In this document: piece after piece, positions 1-12,350 of the stretch
Position numbering within the stretch: the stretch's first letter is position 1
How the letters are laid out: every line of letters begins with the position of its first letter
DNA from: Asterias rubens
Taxonomy: Eukaryota > Echinodermata > Asteroidea > Forcipulatida > Asteriidae
Assembly: GCF_902459465.1 (NCBI RefSeq)
Contig: NC_047068.1
Location: 2,170,001 to 2,234,000, forward strand
Direction of reading: 5' to 3'
Length of the DNA stretch: 64,000 nucleotides
Translations under genes and position numbers: made by a program
Notes under the pieces: model-generated
Database searches by the model: none
What the model was told of the DNA's origin: nothing
What the model saw: only the letters and a program-made list of their open reading frames with translations

Positions 1-840
1 TTCACTAGACAATCCTCATTTCGTTAGAGCGGGTCACATATTGAATACTTATCATTATCTAATTTAATAAAAAGTGACCCTGTAGAAACAATTAAAAAAT
101 CCAGAACTGATGCAGAAATCAAGAAGCGATGCAGAACTTCCAATATGTGCGCATTATAAGTCTTTATTATTATTATAATTATTATTATTAACCCTCCTCC
201 CTACGATAGAGCCAGATGGTTACGAGACAGTATTCACAAAATTTGACCACATCCGACCAACAAGCGCAATTGAACTAATGTTGACAGACTAGTCACCAGA
301 TTTGCCCCCTAATTACCACTTTCAAAAATCATGACACAACTTAGGACGAATCTTAGGATTTGTGTCATAATTTTTGAAATTGGTAAAACTGGGGGCAAAT
401 CTAGTGACTAGTCTGTCAACATTTGTCCAAATTGTGCAGTGTGTTGGTTGCTACAGCACCAAACCTGACACACCACCTGGTCTGTAATTTTTCTGACTTG
501 TGATGTGATTAATTCCATTTCATAGCTAAAATTTAAGGTACAGTAAATAGCTCGACAACATGACTGTTTGAGTAGTGCGACGTTGTTATTTGTGAACAAA
601 ATAAAATAAGTCGAACAACATAATCTCTCTCTCTCTCTAGTCGACCGGGGTCGGAATCATGCTAAGTTTTGCCCATCCCTGTCAATCTCTCATTAAGTTG
701 GGAAGATCAGCTGGAAGCACCCCGATGTCCCTGGCAACTACATCTGTATAACTGAGCCTTTTTCTTCCCCTGTTTCTCCTTCCCCTGTTTCTCCTTCCAA
801 CATAATATACAAGTAAAAATGTTGTGATTTTTGTTTGCAG
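1..840. other. ALYREF intron (5' part); no coding exon seen
   Basis: No reading frame resembling the ALYREF N-terminus (acidic UAP56-binding motif, Arg/Gly-rich stretch) is present, so this is the intron before the PKQ exon, ending in the acceptor TTGTTTGCAG at 840. It contains a foldback element (277-423) and a short CT-rich run near 625. Confidence 0.6.
277..423. mobile_element. Foldback MITE, arms beginning TTGACAGACTAGTCAC
   Basis: The left arm (TTGACAGACTAGTCACCAGA, then TTTGCCCCC) is repeated inverted at the right end (GGGGGCAAAT to GACTAGTCTGTCAA). The arms take up most of the 147-bp element, so it can fold into one long hairpin. No coding capacity. Confidence 0.7.
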
Positions 841-3800
841 CCTAAACAGGTACCTGATCAATGGCAGCATGATATGTATGAAGGTGGAGCTACTACTGGC
901 AGGATGCAGTATAGAGTAGGAGGTGCAGGAGCAGCAGCTGGTAAAAGTGTGGAAGGCAAATTACTTGTATCTAATCTGGATTATGGTGTCTCAGATGCTG
1001 ATATACAGGTACAGACATGGAAAATGCCGGTCAACTAATACGCATGCAAACTCGTACGCACTAACTGGTAAACACACCAAATCGTACTGGACAAATACAT
1101 ACGCACACCATTTGGTACACCCACCAACTCAAACGCGAGTATAATCATGGAGCAAATTGCCCTGTAGTAATAATTCACTACGTTATGACATTTTTTTATT
1201 CGCTGTTTTTATGGAAGGTATAGAAATTATAAGTTGAAGATGTTACTTTCTATAAAATGTTTAACAACTATTTAACTTTTCTAATTTGGTTGTGTACGAC
1301 TTGGTGGGCTCACGAGTTGACCAATTGGTGTACGAGTTGACAGGCGTATGAGTTGGAGTGCGTACGAGTTGACCTGTTTCCCTTAAACGTATGCTAAAAA
1401 ATTTACAAATTATCAACTGTTTAATTTAGATCTTAAAAATCTATCTGCAAATATCGAAATGCACATTTTATCAATGTGTAAAACTTATATTGTATTCATC
1501 ACTGATTCCAATTATGCTCTTGACAATTGTTTAAACTCGTTGCTTGTTTCCTTGTATAAATGATAAATACTAAGCACACAGTGATACACTGTTCAATATT
1601 AAACTGGCCATGTTTCATCCCAATGCTATACTACAGGAGCTATTTGCAGATTTTGGTAATCTGGTACATGCAGCAGTCCATTATGATCGCACAGGTAGAA
1701 GTCAAGGCACAGCTGATGTTGTGTTTCAAAGGAAAGCAGATGCAATCAAGGCCATGAAACAGTATAACAATGTACCACTGGATGGTAAGTTCACTAATGC
1801 AAATAAACCTCAATATACTATAGTACTGGGCGAATAGTGAAATTTTGATATTCGGATACCGCTGGCCAACTATCCGAAATTAACCGGATATTCGAGTAGT
1901 TTTTTTCGCCGCTAGAGGGCGCTATAAAAAAATATAAAACAATATTTAAAATATTTTTTGAATGCCGCTAGAGGGCGCTGTTCGTTTGTGAATGAGATCA
2001 TATGGGCGGATTGATATTAGTTTTAGACAGTGTCACTTGGTTCATTCATAAAAATAACCGGATCTAATTTGAAGATGGCGATTTGCTTTTTCTTTTGATC
2101 GCGATTGACTCTACGTGAAGGAAAACATTCGTAATCTTTGAACAAATTACGTCAGAAATGTCATTGTTTTAACTCTTCACGGAGGTGAGCATAGTTAAAT
2201 ACTTAATTTATGCTGTTTTATGCTGTCTTAATAGAAGTTTCATAAGGATTCAGACAAAACATTCCTATCAGTTGTCGTCCGACGTCTGCGGATATTCGGA
2301 TATTAAAAGAATATCCGATTACTTGGTTGTAATTACAGAACTATCCGGTTTATAAATAGGTATTCACGCCCTATGCGGATATCCAGTTAAGAAAAAAAAG
2401 GCATTCGCGGTTACGTATAGGAAAACCTATTCGCAATTAACCGGATATTCGAACAATTCGCCTAGGCCTAATACACTACCAGTGTTTTTGCTTTTGTTCC
2501 TGTAAGTCTGTAGTTAGGATTTACAGATAATAAAGCAAAGAAGGTGGAGCTAACAAAATAAAGAAGTAAGAAATGCCATACATGTGGTGATTAGTTAAAG
2601 GAATGGTTTGTTTATTTATACATTTGCCATGTGTACAATCAGTATCTTGGTAACCACACACTCAGTTGTACATTGCAGGATACTTGTAGTTGTTAACCAG
2701 CTCACAACATCACTGGAACCACACATGTGGACAGGAATTCACAGATTGTCAGAGTTTATCAGAAGTTGTCGCTGGTTGACCTTTCTTTGTCACAACTTAC
2801 ACAAGCAGCTTGTAAACTGCTCGGTAACACCAAGGAACTGCCCAAGCTTCGATAATGTTACATCAAATGGCTGCCACCACGATAGTTGTCAAATGGCTGC
2901 CACCACGATAGTTGTCAAATGGCTGCCACCACGATAGTTGTCAAATGGCTGCCACCACGATAGTTGTCAAATGGCTGCCGCCACGATAGTTGTCAAATGG
3001 CTGCCACCACGATAGTTGTCAAATGGCTGCCACCACGATAGTTGTCAAATGGCTGCCGCCACGATAGTTGTCAAATGGCTGCCGCCACGATAGTTGTCAA
3101 ATGGCTGGCGCCACGATAGTTGTTTTTGTTGTTCACGGAACAAATGTACATGTGAGATTCCAAAATGACACTGGCTGATCATTGGCTATGGCTTATGGCT
3201 AAAGGAAGACTCATGTTGAACAAGTAGCGCTTCTGTGCAAGTTTTCTCCAAAGAAAACCCATTGCTAAGTACATTAATATACCTTGTGTTGTCTCTACTG
3301 TAATGTCAGGGTTTCATGTCAACAATGCTACATGGTTCAAATATAAATGATTATGATTGGTGTTCTGAAAAATAATAATGTGCGTAGTACTGAGGCAAAT
3401 TTGGAGAAAGCTGGACTCAAACAGTTGTTAACATTCAAGTAATGTGTCACATTTTGCAATTGTGTTCATATTTTGTTATATGCTCTTTTACTTTAGCGAC
3501 ACTGGACAGGTTTGGTAACTTGTTGTCAAAGACCAATACTCACACTTGTTGTATCCCAACATGCATTAAAAAAAAACATGTGAAAATTTGTGCTCAAGTG
3601 GTCAGCAAAGTAACAAGAGAATAATGAATGTTGCACAAGTTTGTTTGTAAAATAATAAAAAGTAGCATAATAAAAGGCTTTAGCCGAAGTCTTTTAATAT
3701 TTGAGTGTGAAATTACATCTTTCTAAAAAACTATGTTACTTCAGAGGGAGCCGTTTCTCACAATGTTTTTTACTATCGACAGCTCTCCAAGTAAATTTTT

Positions 3801-6800
3801 ATGATGACAATTATTTTGAGTAATTACCAATAGTGTCCAGTGCCTTTAAGAGGCATGGTAAGACCCCTAACATTTCAATGAGTCAAGTTGAGTCTTGTTT
3901 TTATATTTAATAGGTAATCCAATGAATATTCAGCTTGTGACATCATCTACTGCTGACTATGAAGTGCAACCTAGGCCACAGCCAGCTAGAGTTAGTAACC
4001 AAGGAGGGCGATTACGAGGAGGTAGAGGAGGTGGAGGAGGAGGAGGCGGGTAAGGTCACTAATAAACCACTCTACCAAAATCAATGCTATATCACTAGCA
4101 TGTTTACATGTACAAATGTAAACTACAAATCTCAATGTTCCTCAACATGCCTACTCTGAATGTTATACCATACAGCAAACGTGAAATATGTAAACTTAAC
4201 TATAAGAGTGGGACAGTTGGTACTCCTTTTAAAATGTTTTCATCCCTTTAAAGTTGATGCAAATTATTCTTCAACATGTATACATTCCAAATGTAAATTT
4301 TATAATATTTGAATGAGTCCCATTGTGTTTTAACACAAAACCAGAAAAATACAATTAAACCTGTCCCCGATGCAAATTTAACATCTATTATATCGTTGCG
4401 GTACCCGCTGCCAAAACATAGGATTTGAACTGCCTCTAGCTACCGGGCAACCTCGGTAGTCTAGTTGGTAAGACACTGCTCTAGAATTGCAAGGGTCGTG
4501 GGTTCGAATCCCACCCGAGTAACATGCCTGTGATATTTTTTCACAGGACTCGGGAAAGTACTGAGTATACAGTGCTAACACACATTGGTGTATGGGTAAA
4601 AGCCAAAATAAATATTCTTTATCCCCAATGCAAATTTAACATCTATTAAACCTGTCCTGTTAAGTTTTATGGCAATTAGTTAATGATGTTTAGCTCAAAT
4701 ACACACCATTTTTTAATCTCATGGCAATACGATAGCAATGTTTTGCTCAAACACTCTATTGATCCAAACCAATAATTTGACTCTTGGGATACCAGAAATA
4801 GAATAGACAACAACAAAGAATGCACACCAGAAAAGAGATCATTACATGAAGCCTGGTTCATACTTCCTGCGAATGCTTCGTGCGAAGTGAATTTGACATC
4901 AGAGCTCTCCATTTTTTGCTGCAAACGTTTCGCAGGAGTTCAGTACACTCCTCTGAATTGTGTGTTGCCAATTTGTGACGTCTTTATTTGCATCACATTG
5001 ACTTTGCAGGAAGTATGATCCAAGCTGACATCTGTTGGGATTACTCCTTTGATTGAACTCTCATGTTATCTTCACATTTGTAATCTATGTACATGCATTT
5101 GTAATCTATGTACATGCATTTGTAATCTATGTACATGCATTTGTTCATTCTGGTGTTGTGGAGGCTGGGGATTACATGTAAGATCAATTAGGTCACTTCT
5201 ACACGCTCAAGTTCCAAGCTTAAGCATTTCTTCTAATTATCGTATATTCAACTTTTGGACACTTTTCATGTAGACGTACCCAGAACACCAGTAGAGGAAC
5301 GCGAAACCAAGGGCGTGGTGGCGCTAGGGGGCGTGGACGCGGGCGTGGTCGAGGAGGCAGCAAGGGACCAACACCAACTGCAGAGGAATTAGATGCACAG
5401 CTTGATGCATACAATGCCCAGGTAACGGCAATAATGACAATTATAGAATCATGTTATATTATGAGTAACGTTTCTCTGAATTGTGGAAGAAATGCCACGC
5501 ATACTCATGAACTAGCCCACCTTGTTGAACTGTTCATGGCTCTCTTGTAACATTGGTCTCATCACAGTCACCATTACAGCCCACCTTCGATACATGTCTA
5601 AAGTGCGAAGTTTTCAAAGGTCGCAAAATGCGTGGTACTTTGATTGCAAATTGCTCCCACCTAGAAAAATCATTTTAAAATCCATTTTATTCCTTACATT
5701 TTCGGAATTACAATTTTATGGCTAAAAATCATCTTTATTCTAAGAGTTTGCACGATGAGTTGTTTATCAGTACTTCTTTTTGCAGTACTGCCTAAAATTC
5801 TCAGAAAAGTCTTGTACGACACGGAAAATCATGGCAAACAAACGCAGCATGACAATAGGGAAACTCAAGTAATTTGTCCTGAGTGATATAAGTGTAGCAG
5901 TGAAATAAGAGTGGAGTACTTGCCTCACGTGAGACCTCACAACTACCAAATTGTATCCTTGTAGTTTAAAAGTGGATCAATTTGTTTGAAAGCTGGTATT
6001 TAATTATGCCAAAAAAATAAGTGTTCTTTTACCGGCTCAAAATAAAAAGTTTAGGGTTGCCGAATTCTTGGTGTAAACTTAATGTCTGGAACTTGGTCGG
6101 GTAACCAGAAAGATTTATTTTGTTTTCTTCTACAGCAGACAACTCTTGGTGAGATGTATTTTTTGTATGGTTTTGAATTTCATCAAAAGTCGGTCAATGT
6201 TAAACCAACTTTGGCCTGGTTTATTACTTGCTATTTAAATGCATGTTGATGAATTATGTGTGTAGCATTGCCACAAGCACCTCCATGCTAATAGTAAACA
6301 CCCATTGTCTGGCATTGAGATAACTAGTGTACGTCTATTTCCCCCGAGGGACTTTAAGTGACCAGAAGAGGGAGATCCCTCTTCTGGTCACTTAAAGTCC
6401 TGAGGAGAAATAGACGTAACTAGACTTAACTAGTTACCAAATTATGCCAGACAATGGGTGTTTTATAACACGCCGTCTGGCTTAAATGTGAAATAAGTAA
6501 AGAAACTTGGAAAAGAAAGGAACTTTCGAGTTACATTTCATGGTTCAGGTCAAGAGAGGGCGCTGTTACCAGTCAAGATTTAAAAAGACTAGTGCCTGCC
6601 GGGCACTATTCCCACAAAACATGCATGCGCGATCACTAGACTATATTCACCCCAAGTGACCGTGTTTCAGCCAGAAAACAGAACAAGCAAGAGGTGTGTT
6701 ATAATTGCAGTTAGTGTTGAAAATGATAATGATGTAACAGATGGCAATCCTTTTGAGCTTGTTCATGATCTACGATGCTAACAGCGAGCTAATAGATTAA

Positions 6801-6844
6801 CTGTTATTCATCTCTCTTTTTTCTCATACCAGATGGACAGTTAG
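841..6844 (+). CDS. ALYREF: ALYREF (Aly/REF, THO complex subunit 4), 5'-partial, five exons
   Basis: Nuclear mRNA-export adaptor of the TREX complex, which bridges the helicase UAP56/DDX39B, spliced mRNA and the export receptor NXF1. Coding exons read at 841-1008, 1637-1784, 3914-4049, 5274-5421 and 6833-6844; every internal boundary is AG/GT and the phases join without a break, giving 203 C-terminal residues. The first exon opens with the conserved PKQxPDxWQHD segment. The RRM follows at about residues 40-115, with RNP2-like [10 protein letters not shown] and RNP1-like GTADVVF. A Gly/Arg-rich tail ([11 protein letters not shown]) and the C-terminal UAP56-binding motif [17 protein letters not shown] end the protein. 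The N-terminal UAP56-binding motif and first Arg-rich region are absent because their exon lies upstream of the window, which agrees with the vertebrate gene, where a separate exon precedes PKQ. The last coding exon has only three codons (MDS) plus stop. Identification is by close family resemblance and is firm. Confidence 0.96.
1828..2464. mobile_element. Possible hAT-like non-autonomous element with repeated CGGATATTCG motifs
   Basis: Ends carry inverted GGCGAAT / ATTCGCC, and the motif ATTCGGATA or CCGGATATTCG recurs in both orientations near both ends, as subterminal transposase-binding repeats often do. Two copies of CGCTAGAGGGCGCT lie inside. Family placement is a guess; no transposase reading frame. 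Confidence 0.4.
2865..3125 (+). repeat. 26-bp minisatellite, about ten units
   Basis: Unit CAAATGGCTGCCACCACGAT plus AGTTGT, repeated head to tail with single-base variants (CACCACG or CGCCACG). Lies in ALYREF intron between exons at 1784 and 3914. A reading frame across part of it is a repeat artefact. Confidence 0.9.
3493..3849. mobile_element. Family A TTAA-bounded element, copy 1
   Basis: Diverged full-length copy. Left end GACACTGGACAGGTTTGGTAA, then the internal TCAAAGACCA and CTTCAGAGGGAGCC motifs; right end ACCAATAGTGTCCAGTGCC then TTTAA. The central palindrome is replaced by a GGCTTTAGCCGAAGTCTT hairpin, so this is a subfamily shared with the copies at 24800 and 52000. Confidence 0.7.
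4364..4648 (+). mobile_element. tRNA-like SINE/repeat unit (SINE-1), one full period
   Basis: The tRNA-like head starts near 4451: box A-like TAGTCTAGTTGG, box B GGTTCGAATCC, and an anticodon-arm-like CTCTAGAATTG. A hairpin (CTGTGATA/TCACAG) and a tail ending TTTATCCCCAATGCAAAT follow. The same tail sequence (CCCCGATGCAAATTTAAC) also lies just before the linker at 4365, so the copy is one permuted period of a head-to-tail unit of about 258 bp. In an ALYREF intron. Confidence 0.7.
4849..5031. mobile_element. Element I, TIR GCCTGGTTCATACTTCC, copy 1
   Basis: Inverted ends GCCTGGTTCATACTTCC and GGAAGTATGATCCAAGC; AT-rich interior with TGACGTCT near the right end. Related copies are at 36490-36677 and, cut by the window end, near 63870. 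Confidence 0.6.
5074..5142 (+). repeat. 21-bp minisatellite, three units plus a part unit
   Basis: Unit CATTTGTAATCTATGTACAT plus G, identical between units, in the ALYREF intron before the exon at 5274. Confidence 0.85.
6290..6468. mobile_element. Foldback element with a 40-bp near-perfect hairpin core
   Basis: Core arms run from ACGTCTATTTCCCCCGAGGG to AGAAGAGGGA and back (6331-6416) with a two-base loop. Outer arms ACACCCATTGTCTGGCAT (6298) and ATGCCAGACAATGGGTGT (6444) extend the pairing. No coding capacity; in ALYREF intron 5421-6832. Confidence 0.7.
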
Positions 6845-7021
6845 AAAAGGAAATGGAGCAGGGCAGGTGAACGCTTTCTTCAAGGGCAAGCTGTATGACA
6901 GAGGAGCTGAGTCAAGTTTTCTTTTTATGGACAATAAATCAGTTAGGGTGAATTCAAAGATGTTTTTGTCAAACTGGAGTAACTTGAGCAGGCCTTTCAG
7001 AGTGGTCTTGGGGTAACAATT

Positions 7022-7427
7022 TTAAAGGGTAACTGTTCCTTGGATCAAGCGAGTTGGTCTTGGGGTAACAATTTTAAAGGGTAACTGTTCCTTGGATCAA
7101 GCGAGTTGGTCTTTTAAAAGCGTTTGAAATCGATTGTAATAAAATGCATATGGTAAGAAAGATGTTTTAAAAGTAGAATACATTGTTCCATACAAATATG
7201 CCTCGAACTTGCATGATTATACTAACATGGCAAGTTTTTGACTCCATAAAATGGCCGACCGTGTTAGTTTGCAAAGTAAATGGAAAACCACTGCAATTTC
7301 AAGGCATATTTGTGATCGTTATATTCTACTTTTAAAACATCTTTCTAACCATATCGATTTGATACCAAACGATTTCAAACGCTTTTCAGGAACCAACTCG
7401 ACCGATCCAAGGCAAGGTGTCTCTTTA
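7022..7427. mobile_element. Family D foldback element bounded by TTAA, copy 1
   Basis: Left end TTAAAGGGTAACTGTTCCTTGG; right end CCAAGGCAAGGTGTCTCTTTAA. Arms pair over most of the length (AAAAGTAGAATACA to TATTCTACTTTT, TGGCCGACC centre). The left about 52 bp is tandemly duplicated (7001-7104). Second copy at 35905-36285. Confidence 0.7.
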
Positions 7428-8645
7428 ATATACATGTATTTGGTTAGTGTACAAACCTGAATGGTATGCGATATAGTGGTACTGACAATAGATGCGCTGT
7501 TTGTTTCATATTCATTGAGCTTAGTTCTGACAACTTGTAACCCAGACAAGACTTAAATACTGTTGTTTTGTTGTCAGAAGTACAATATTTCATGGAAGTA
7601 ACTAAGAAATGCCAAATCACCTGCACAGCGTGGCAGCCATTTTTAGATTTAATGTTCGATTTTCCCAGAGGCATCAAACTTTAATCTCCTTGTTTTGTAC
7701 ATTATATATCCCATCCATTGACAAGGTTTCTCAATCGTAATATTTCAATTTGGAAAGGGGAATACGACACTATAGTTTAAGTTCATATAAGCAATTCATG
7801 TGAAGATTTTGATGATTAACAATGGAACAAAACTATGAACTTTTCACTGAGTCAAAATTGGAAATTACTTCATTTAAAAAATGTTGAAAAACAGTTATTA
7901 TGGAGCTGCAACAAAAAATCCACTGCAAATAAAAATGTATTAAGACATCTTGAAAGGAGTTGAGTTCTCACCCTTTTTCACTCCATTGTTAAGGATCAGT
8001 TGTAGAAATTTTAGAAAATTTTTTCAGTGTAAAATGATATAGATCTTATATTGGCAGTGGTTGATCCCCTGAACATGACACCACCTTTGGGTATTTTGTT
8101 TCAGATGAAGAATTGACGCGTTATTTTGTGTGTACTTTTTATTTAATTGTTTAAACCAATACAACGATTTTGTCTCAAAGTTCAAGTACCTGAACAGAAA
8201 CATGTTGGTGCCCATTAGGCAATGACTAACTTCTCTCAAACATGCCTTTTTTTTCTTTTTCAAGGAAGTTAACATATCATGTCAGATTAAAGGGAAAGCC
8301 CTGCCTTATTAAGCAATGACTGTAGTAAATGGCCTTCCATTAAAATAATTAAAACACAGCGTTGAAAATAATGATTGCATGATTATGTTTTCTTAAAGAA
8401 TAGATCAATGGCAATTGCTGATCTCCATATCTTCATAAGACCAGTGAAACAGAAAAAGGATTTGGGAAATGATTGGGAGGATGTTTAATTGAATGTAATG
8501 TAAACATTTGAAGTCCTTGAAGTAATTCATGAGCTGTCAATTTGTTGATGTACATTTTGATGTTCTTATCGTATGCCCGTTTTGTGTTGATTGTGTTATA
8601 CTAAATCTTATGTAGGATTTGAAACTTTGCATGGTTGAAATACCA

Positions 8646-8748
8646 TATAGAAAGGTTTGCGGTAATACCATGTAATGATAATCTGTAGTTGAAACAACTG
8701 GTTCCTTTCAGAACCACCCCAACTCGTGTTACCGAAAACCTTTCTATA
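8646..8748. mobile_element. Short TIR element (TATAGAAAGGTTTGCGGTAA)
   Basis: Ends TATAGAAAGGTTTGCGGTAA and TTACCGAAAACCTTTCTATA are inverted with about two mismatches across 20 bp; 103 bp in all, a MITE-sized element without coding capacity. Confidence 0.6.
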
Positions 8749-9809
8749 ACTAAATCTTTCAATTTATGTCTCTTCGTTCCTTTGTCATATTGCTTTATTA
8801 GTTATTATGTAAGTTAATATTTGTTTGGAAAGATTGGTGTAGCTTTTTTACATTTTTTTTCAGTTAAATGTCATTTTAAAATCTTGGCTGCCCAGAAAAA
8901 GCAAGAGTTATTTTTGTCTGTAACAGTCACTTGTTTTGTTGTAAATGTAAATAATTCTGAAAGTTTTAAAATACTTTTTCAAAGTCCATTTCTAAGGTAC
9001 AAGATTGTTATTGCGTGTGAACAGAAGTAGTGTTTTGAATTTACACATGCTTGACTTGTGTCTTAGAATTGGTGTCTTCACTTAAACATAAGTTACATAT
9101 TGGTCTTTTATCAGGTGGGAATTCCATGCTCAAGCTGACTTAAAAAGCCATCTTGTGTTGGCTTCTAGTTTATTGAATTTTAAATGAAACATATGGAGAA
9201 ACCAAATAAAACGTTATTTTCATTTTCATATTTTATATTTACATTGAGTTAATATGCTTGAAGGTGGACGATTGGTACCAACACCTATCAATCGGTTTGA
9301 GAAGCGGAATAAATTGTTGCACTCTTGTTCATGGTGTGTGCAAATTCCATCATATCCATTTTTTCTAGTATAAAATACCCATTGTAAAATAATGTTTTTA
9401 GTTATTTTTTACTTGTAATGGTTTTAAGCTTTGTTTTTGTTCAACATGTATAACTAGGTGTTATTTTATGCTACCCACAATGTCAAAAGTGTGCAGTAAA
9501 TAAACACATGATTGTAATTTAGATACTGAAGATACAGTTGGTGGCTTTTTCAATTTGTCTCTTTCTTTTAAAAGGAGAGAAGCATTTTTCTCCATTGTAC
9601 AAATTTGTTTCTCCAAATTGTGTTTTAAACTTATGTGTACTGGGGGACAATAGGGTGTATATTGTACATGTACTATACATGTACATAGATTTTTTTTTTT
9701 AATTAGAACATAATGAGTTTTATTTTGCATGCAACAAATATTGTGTGGTTAAAAAAGAGTTTGTCAAAACAATGGGACAAAGAGTAGTCTAGGTTGGGTG
9801 GGGTTGGGC

Positions 9810-10440
9810 TGTCTGGACATAGGGGTGTTGGTCTGTCGGAATATAGGGGTGTCGGATCATATGGGGTTGTTGGAACATAATAATAATAATATAACAGGTC
9901 TTATATAGCGCATCACACAGTGTCTCGATGCGCTTTACATACAATAACAAAGAGTTAAATGTTAAACAGGTAGGTCTTCAGTACAGTTTTGAATTCAAGT
10001 TCAGTTCTAGCAGTCTTGATGTGTTGTGGGAGAGAGTTCCAGAGAGCAGGTGATGAGTGTGTGAAGGACCGATGTCCATACGTCTTGGTTCGAATGGCAG
10101 GAACCTTGAGTAGCAGTGCCGAGCTGGAGCGAAGGGTGCATGATGGTTGATACGGTTCAGTGATTTCGCGAAGGTATGACAGTGACGAGCCGTGGATGCA
10201 TTTGTACGTGACAAGTAGAATTTTGAAAATGATGCGCTTATGGAACAAAGAGGTGTTGGAACATAGGGGTGGTTGGTCTGTCGGAATATAGGGGTGTCGG
10301 AATATAGGGGTGTCAGATCATAGGGTGTCGTAAAAATAGGGCTGTAGGAACATATGGGTGGTTGGGTTGTCGGAGCATAGGGGTGTCGGCGCATAGGGGT
10401 GTTGGAATATAGGGGTGTCGGAATTAGGGGTGTCGGAATA
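9810..10440 (+). repeat. Minisatellite (about 16 bp) split by a LINE 3' fragment
   Basis: Units like GTCGGAATATAGGGGT or GTTGGAACATAGGGGT at 9810-9884 resume at 10251-10440. The intervening 9885-10250 is a LINE fragment, inserted inside the array: GTTGGAACATA lies at both junctions. Confidence 0.75.
9885..10250 (-). mobile_element. Non-LTR retrotransposon 3' fragment (CR1/Jockey-like)
   Basis: On the minus strand 9955-10248 reads 97 aa with the C-terminal signature of many animal LINE polymerases: KTYGHRSFTHSSPALWNSLPQHI, then KTYLF and stop. The 3' end has GTAAAGCGC, GCGCTATATAAG and an ATT-repeat tail. 5'-truncated, so not mobile. Confidence 0.8.
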
Positions 10441-11232
10441 ATGGAGCACCTATTTAGTCATAATTACTCATATATCATGAATATGTCTTAATTGGCATTG
10501 ATAAGTCATAAAGAGACTTGTTCTAATTCCTTATGTTATAGGTCAACCATTAAGAGTCGTGAGGCTTTTTCACAACTCAGTCATTTAGATATTTTATAGG
10601 CCTCCTTAATTTCTGTTTTTTCTGTTAATTTCTGTTCCTTAAATTCTTCTTATGTGTAAATTGGCCAACAAGTTGTCCCGAGGTAGTGATCTTTACGTGA
10701 GAATAATAAAATGCAGCATAATATCTGTAGGCAATGTTATGACTGCAAGGTAGGTAAACTCGTTTCTACTAAAACGACTTGTGCTAAGTCTAGTTGTAGT
10801 ACTTGTTGCGCATCGATGGTGTCCAACATTGAAATGGACAATGCGATTTAAGAGAAGAGTACCAGCAGGCAGCAGCCGGCCGATGAGGGCGCGCGAGAGG
10901 GCAGGGTGAATATACAAGGAAATAAAAGTACTTTACTTCCGACCCTACTATCGACGAGTAACTTCTTCTCTCTCAAACATTATTTAACCGGAAAAGTCGT
11001 ATAAAAACAGGTAGGTAATTGTGGTTACAAAGTCAACCAAGGACCAGTCACTTGTTGTTTTATTTATTCTTTTTGGTGATTAAAGTAATAATTGTGGTGG
11101 TGAAGTGTTTACTCATTTTACTGCGTGTATTAAAAAATTAAATGACTGCACTTCTAAAAACTCTAAGATTTATAAGAAATGAGCAGTATCTTATTGGACA
11201 CCGTTTTGTATCCAGTTTTGCGCTGTGGTATC

Positions 11233-12150
11233 GTAGCGTCATACGTTATCGACCCTCACTCATATGTTTTCGGTCCCCAACTTTGATTCCCGTTTACCGC
11301 AAATTTGTGCAAGCTGCACCGGTGACAGAAGCTATGCAGTTTACTCACGGTCTGTATTTTCATCAGGCTTAATCATGCTGAAAATAAAGTTTCCTGTCGT
11401 TGGTTATGCTCAAACATTTATAAAATGATTGATTGATTTTTGGTACTAATCACTAGTGCATTATTATGCCAACATTCAAATGAGTCAAAGAAACATCATC
11501 CAACCTCGAAAGTTCAAAACAAAATTACTATCTGCTAGATTGAGTTTCATTCTGCTTTAGTCAGTAGATGGATCACGTGAGATGGTTACTATTTGGGATT
11601 CTATGGTGTGCAAATGTGGGGAAAATGTTAAAATATTTTAAGCGAAAATGACAACATTTTTTTTTATTTATTTACTGCATAACTGTTATAAATTCCGATA
11701 AGCGTAATAAATATTAAGTCTACATTAAAGAGAAAATATAGATTGGTTTCTTATCTCCTGAAACCAAACATTACTGGTCTGAAATGGGGGAAAACGGATT
11801 GTTTTGAAGTGTGAGTGCATCGAGGGGGGGGGGGGGTGTTTTTACTTTCATGCCTTATGATATCTCTGGATTCTAATATAGAAGCCATAATGCCTTAGGA
11901 CAAAAATGTAATTAAATTTGTTAAGTACTAATTGAATAATATTTTTGATTTATTTTGCACGCCATACTAGCTTCTGAATACTCAATAAAATACCAACCAA
12001 TGAAAGGTGTGAAAACATATGACGTTGCTCCAATGTCGCGCATGCATAAGCACTGTTAATGGCGGACTGTCTCTCGCAACGTAAAACCAAAACTTTAAAA
12101 ATGTCAACACACCATGAAGTGAAAGTGTTATTGTTAAAAAATCTTCTGAC
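11233..12150 (+). repeat. Left arm of a 0.9-kb inverted repeat pair
   Basis: Matches 22762-23663 on the opposite strand over nearly its full length, including TAGCGTCATACGTTATCGACCC at one end and CAACACACCATGAAGTG at the other, with small indels and a G-run length difference. No convincing coding content. The pair brackets all of RhoGDI-1. Nature unknown: two copies of one interspersed repeat in opposite directions is the simplest reading. Confidence 0.85.
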
Positions 12151-12204
12151 AGTGACACTGTACTCCTTCCCTTGATACTGCTGGCCAAAGTAAGCAAGCT
12201 AGTC

Positions 12205-12350
12205 AGCAGATGGGTACCGGTCACTTCGGCACCTTGCAAACTCGGCACCTGCAAACTCGGCACCTTGCACACTCGGCACCTACAACCTCGGCACCTTGCA
12301 CACTCGGCATCCACAAACTCGGCACATGTACAAACACAAACTCGGCACCC
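12205..12350 (+). repeat. Short tandem array of CAAACTCGGCACC-type units
   Basis: About eight irregular units of ACTCGGCACCTTGCA/ACTCGGCACC. The same motif occurs inverted (GGTGCCGAGTTTG) twice at 13040-13081. Subterminal inverted repeats of this sort suggest that 12180-13090 is one DNA element, just upstream of the RhoGDI-1 start exon. Confidence 0.65.

Noticed and set aside
2868..3122. CRISPR-like regular repeats
   Set aside because: Units are directly contiguous with no variable spacers, so this is a minisatellite; the genome is animal.
4451..4522. tRNA gene with good box A and box B
   Set aside because: The same sequence recurs at 15092, 35042, 35281 and 54100 with identical SINE body sequence attached, and the acceptor stem does not pair well. 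It is a SINE head, not a tRNA gene.
5220..5414. Pro/Arg-rich minus-strand frame
   Set aside because: Antisense shadow of the ALYREF Arg/Gly-rich exon.
10693..11372. Frames of about 75 aa on both strands before RhoGDI-1
   Set aside because: No domain similarity; part of the second lies in the 0.9-kb inverted repeat arm. A 5' UTR exon of RhoGDI-1 may be here, but nothing shows which.
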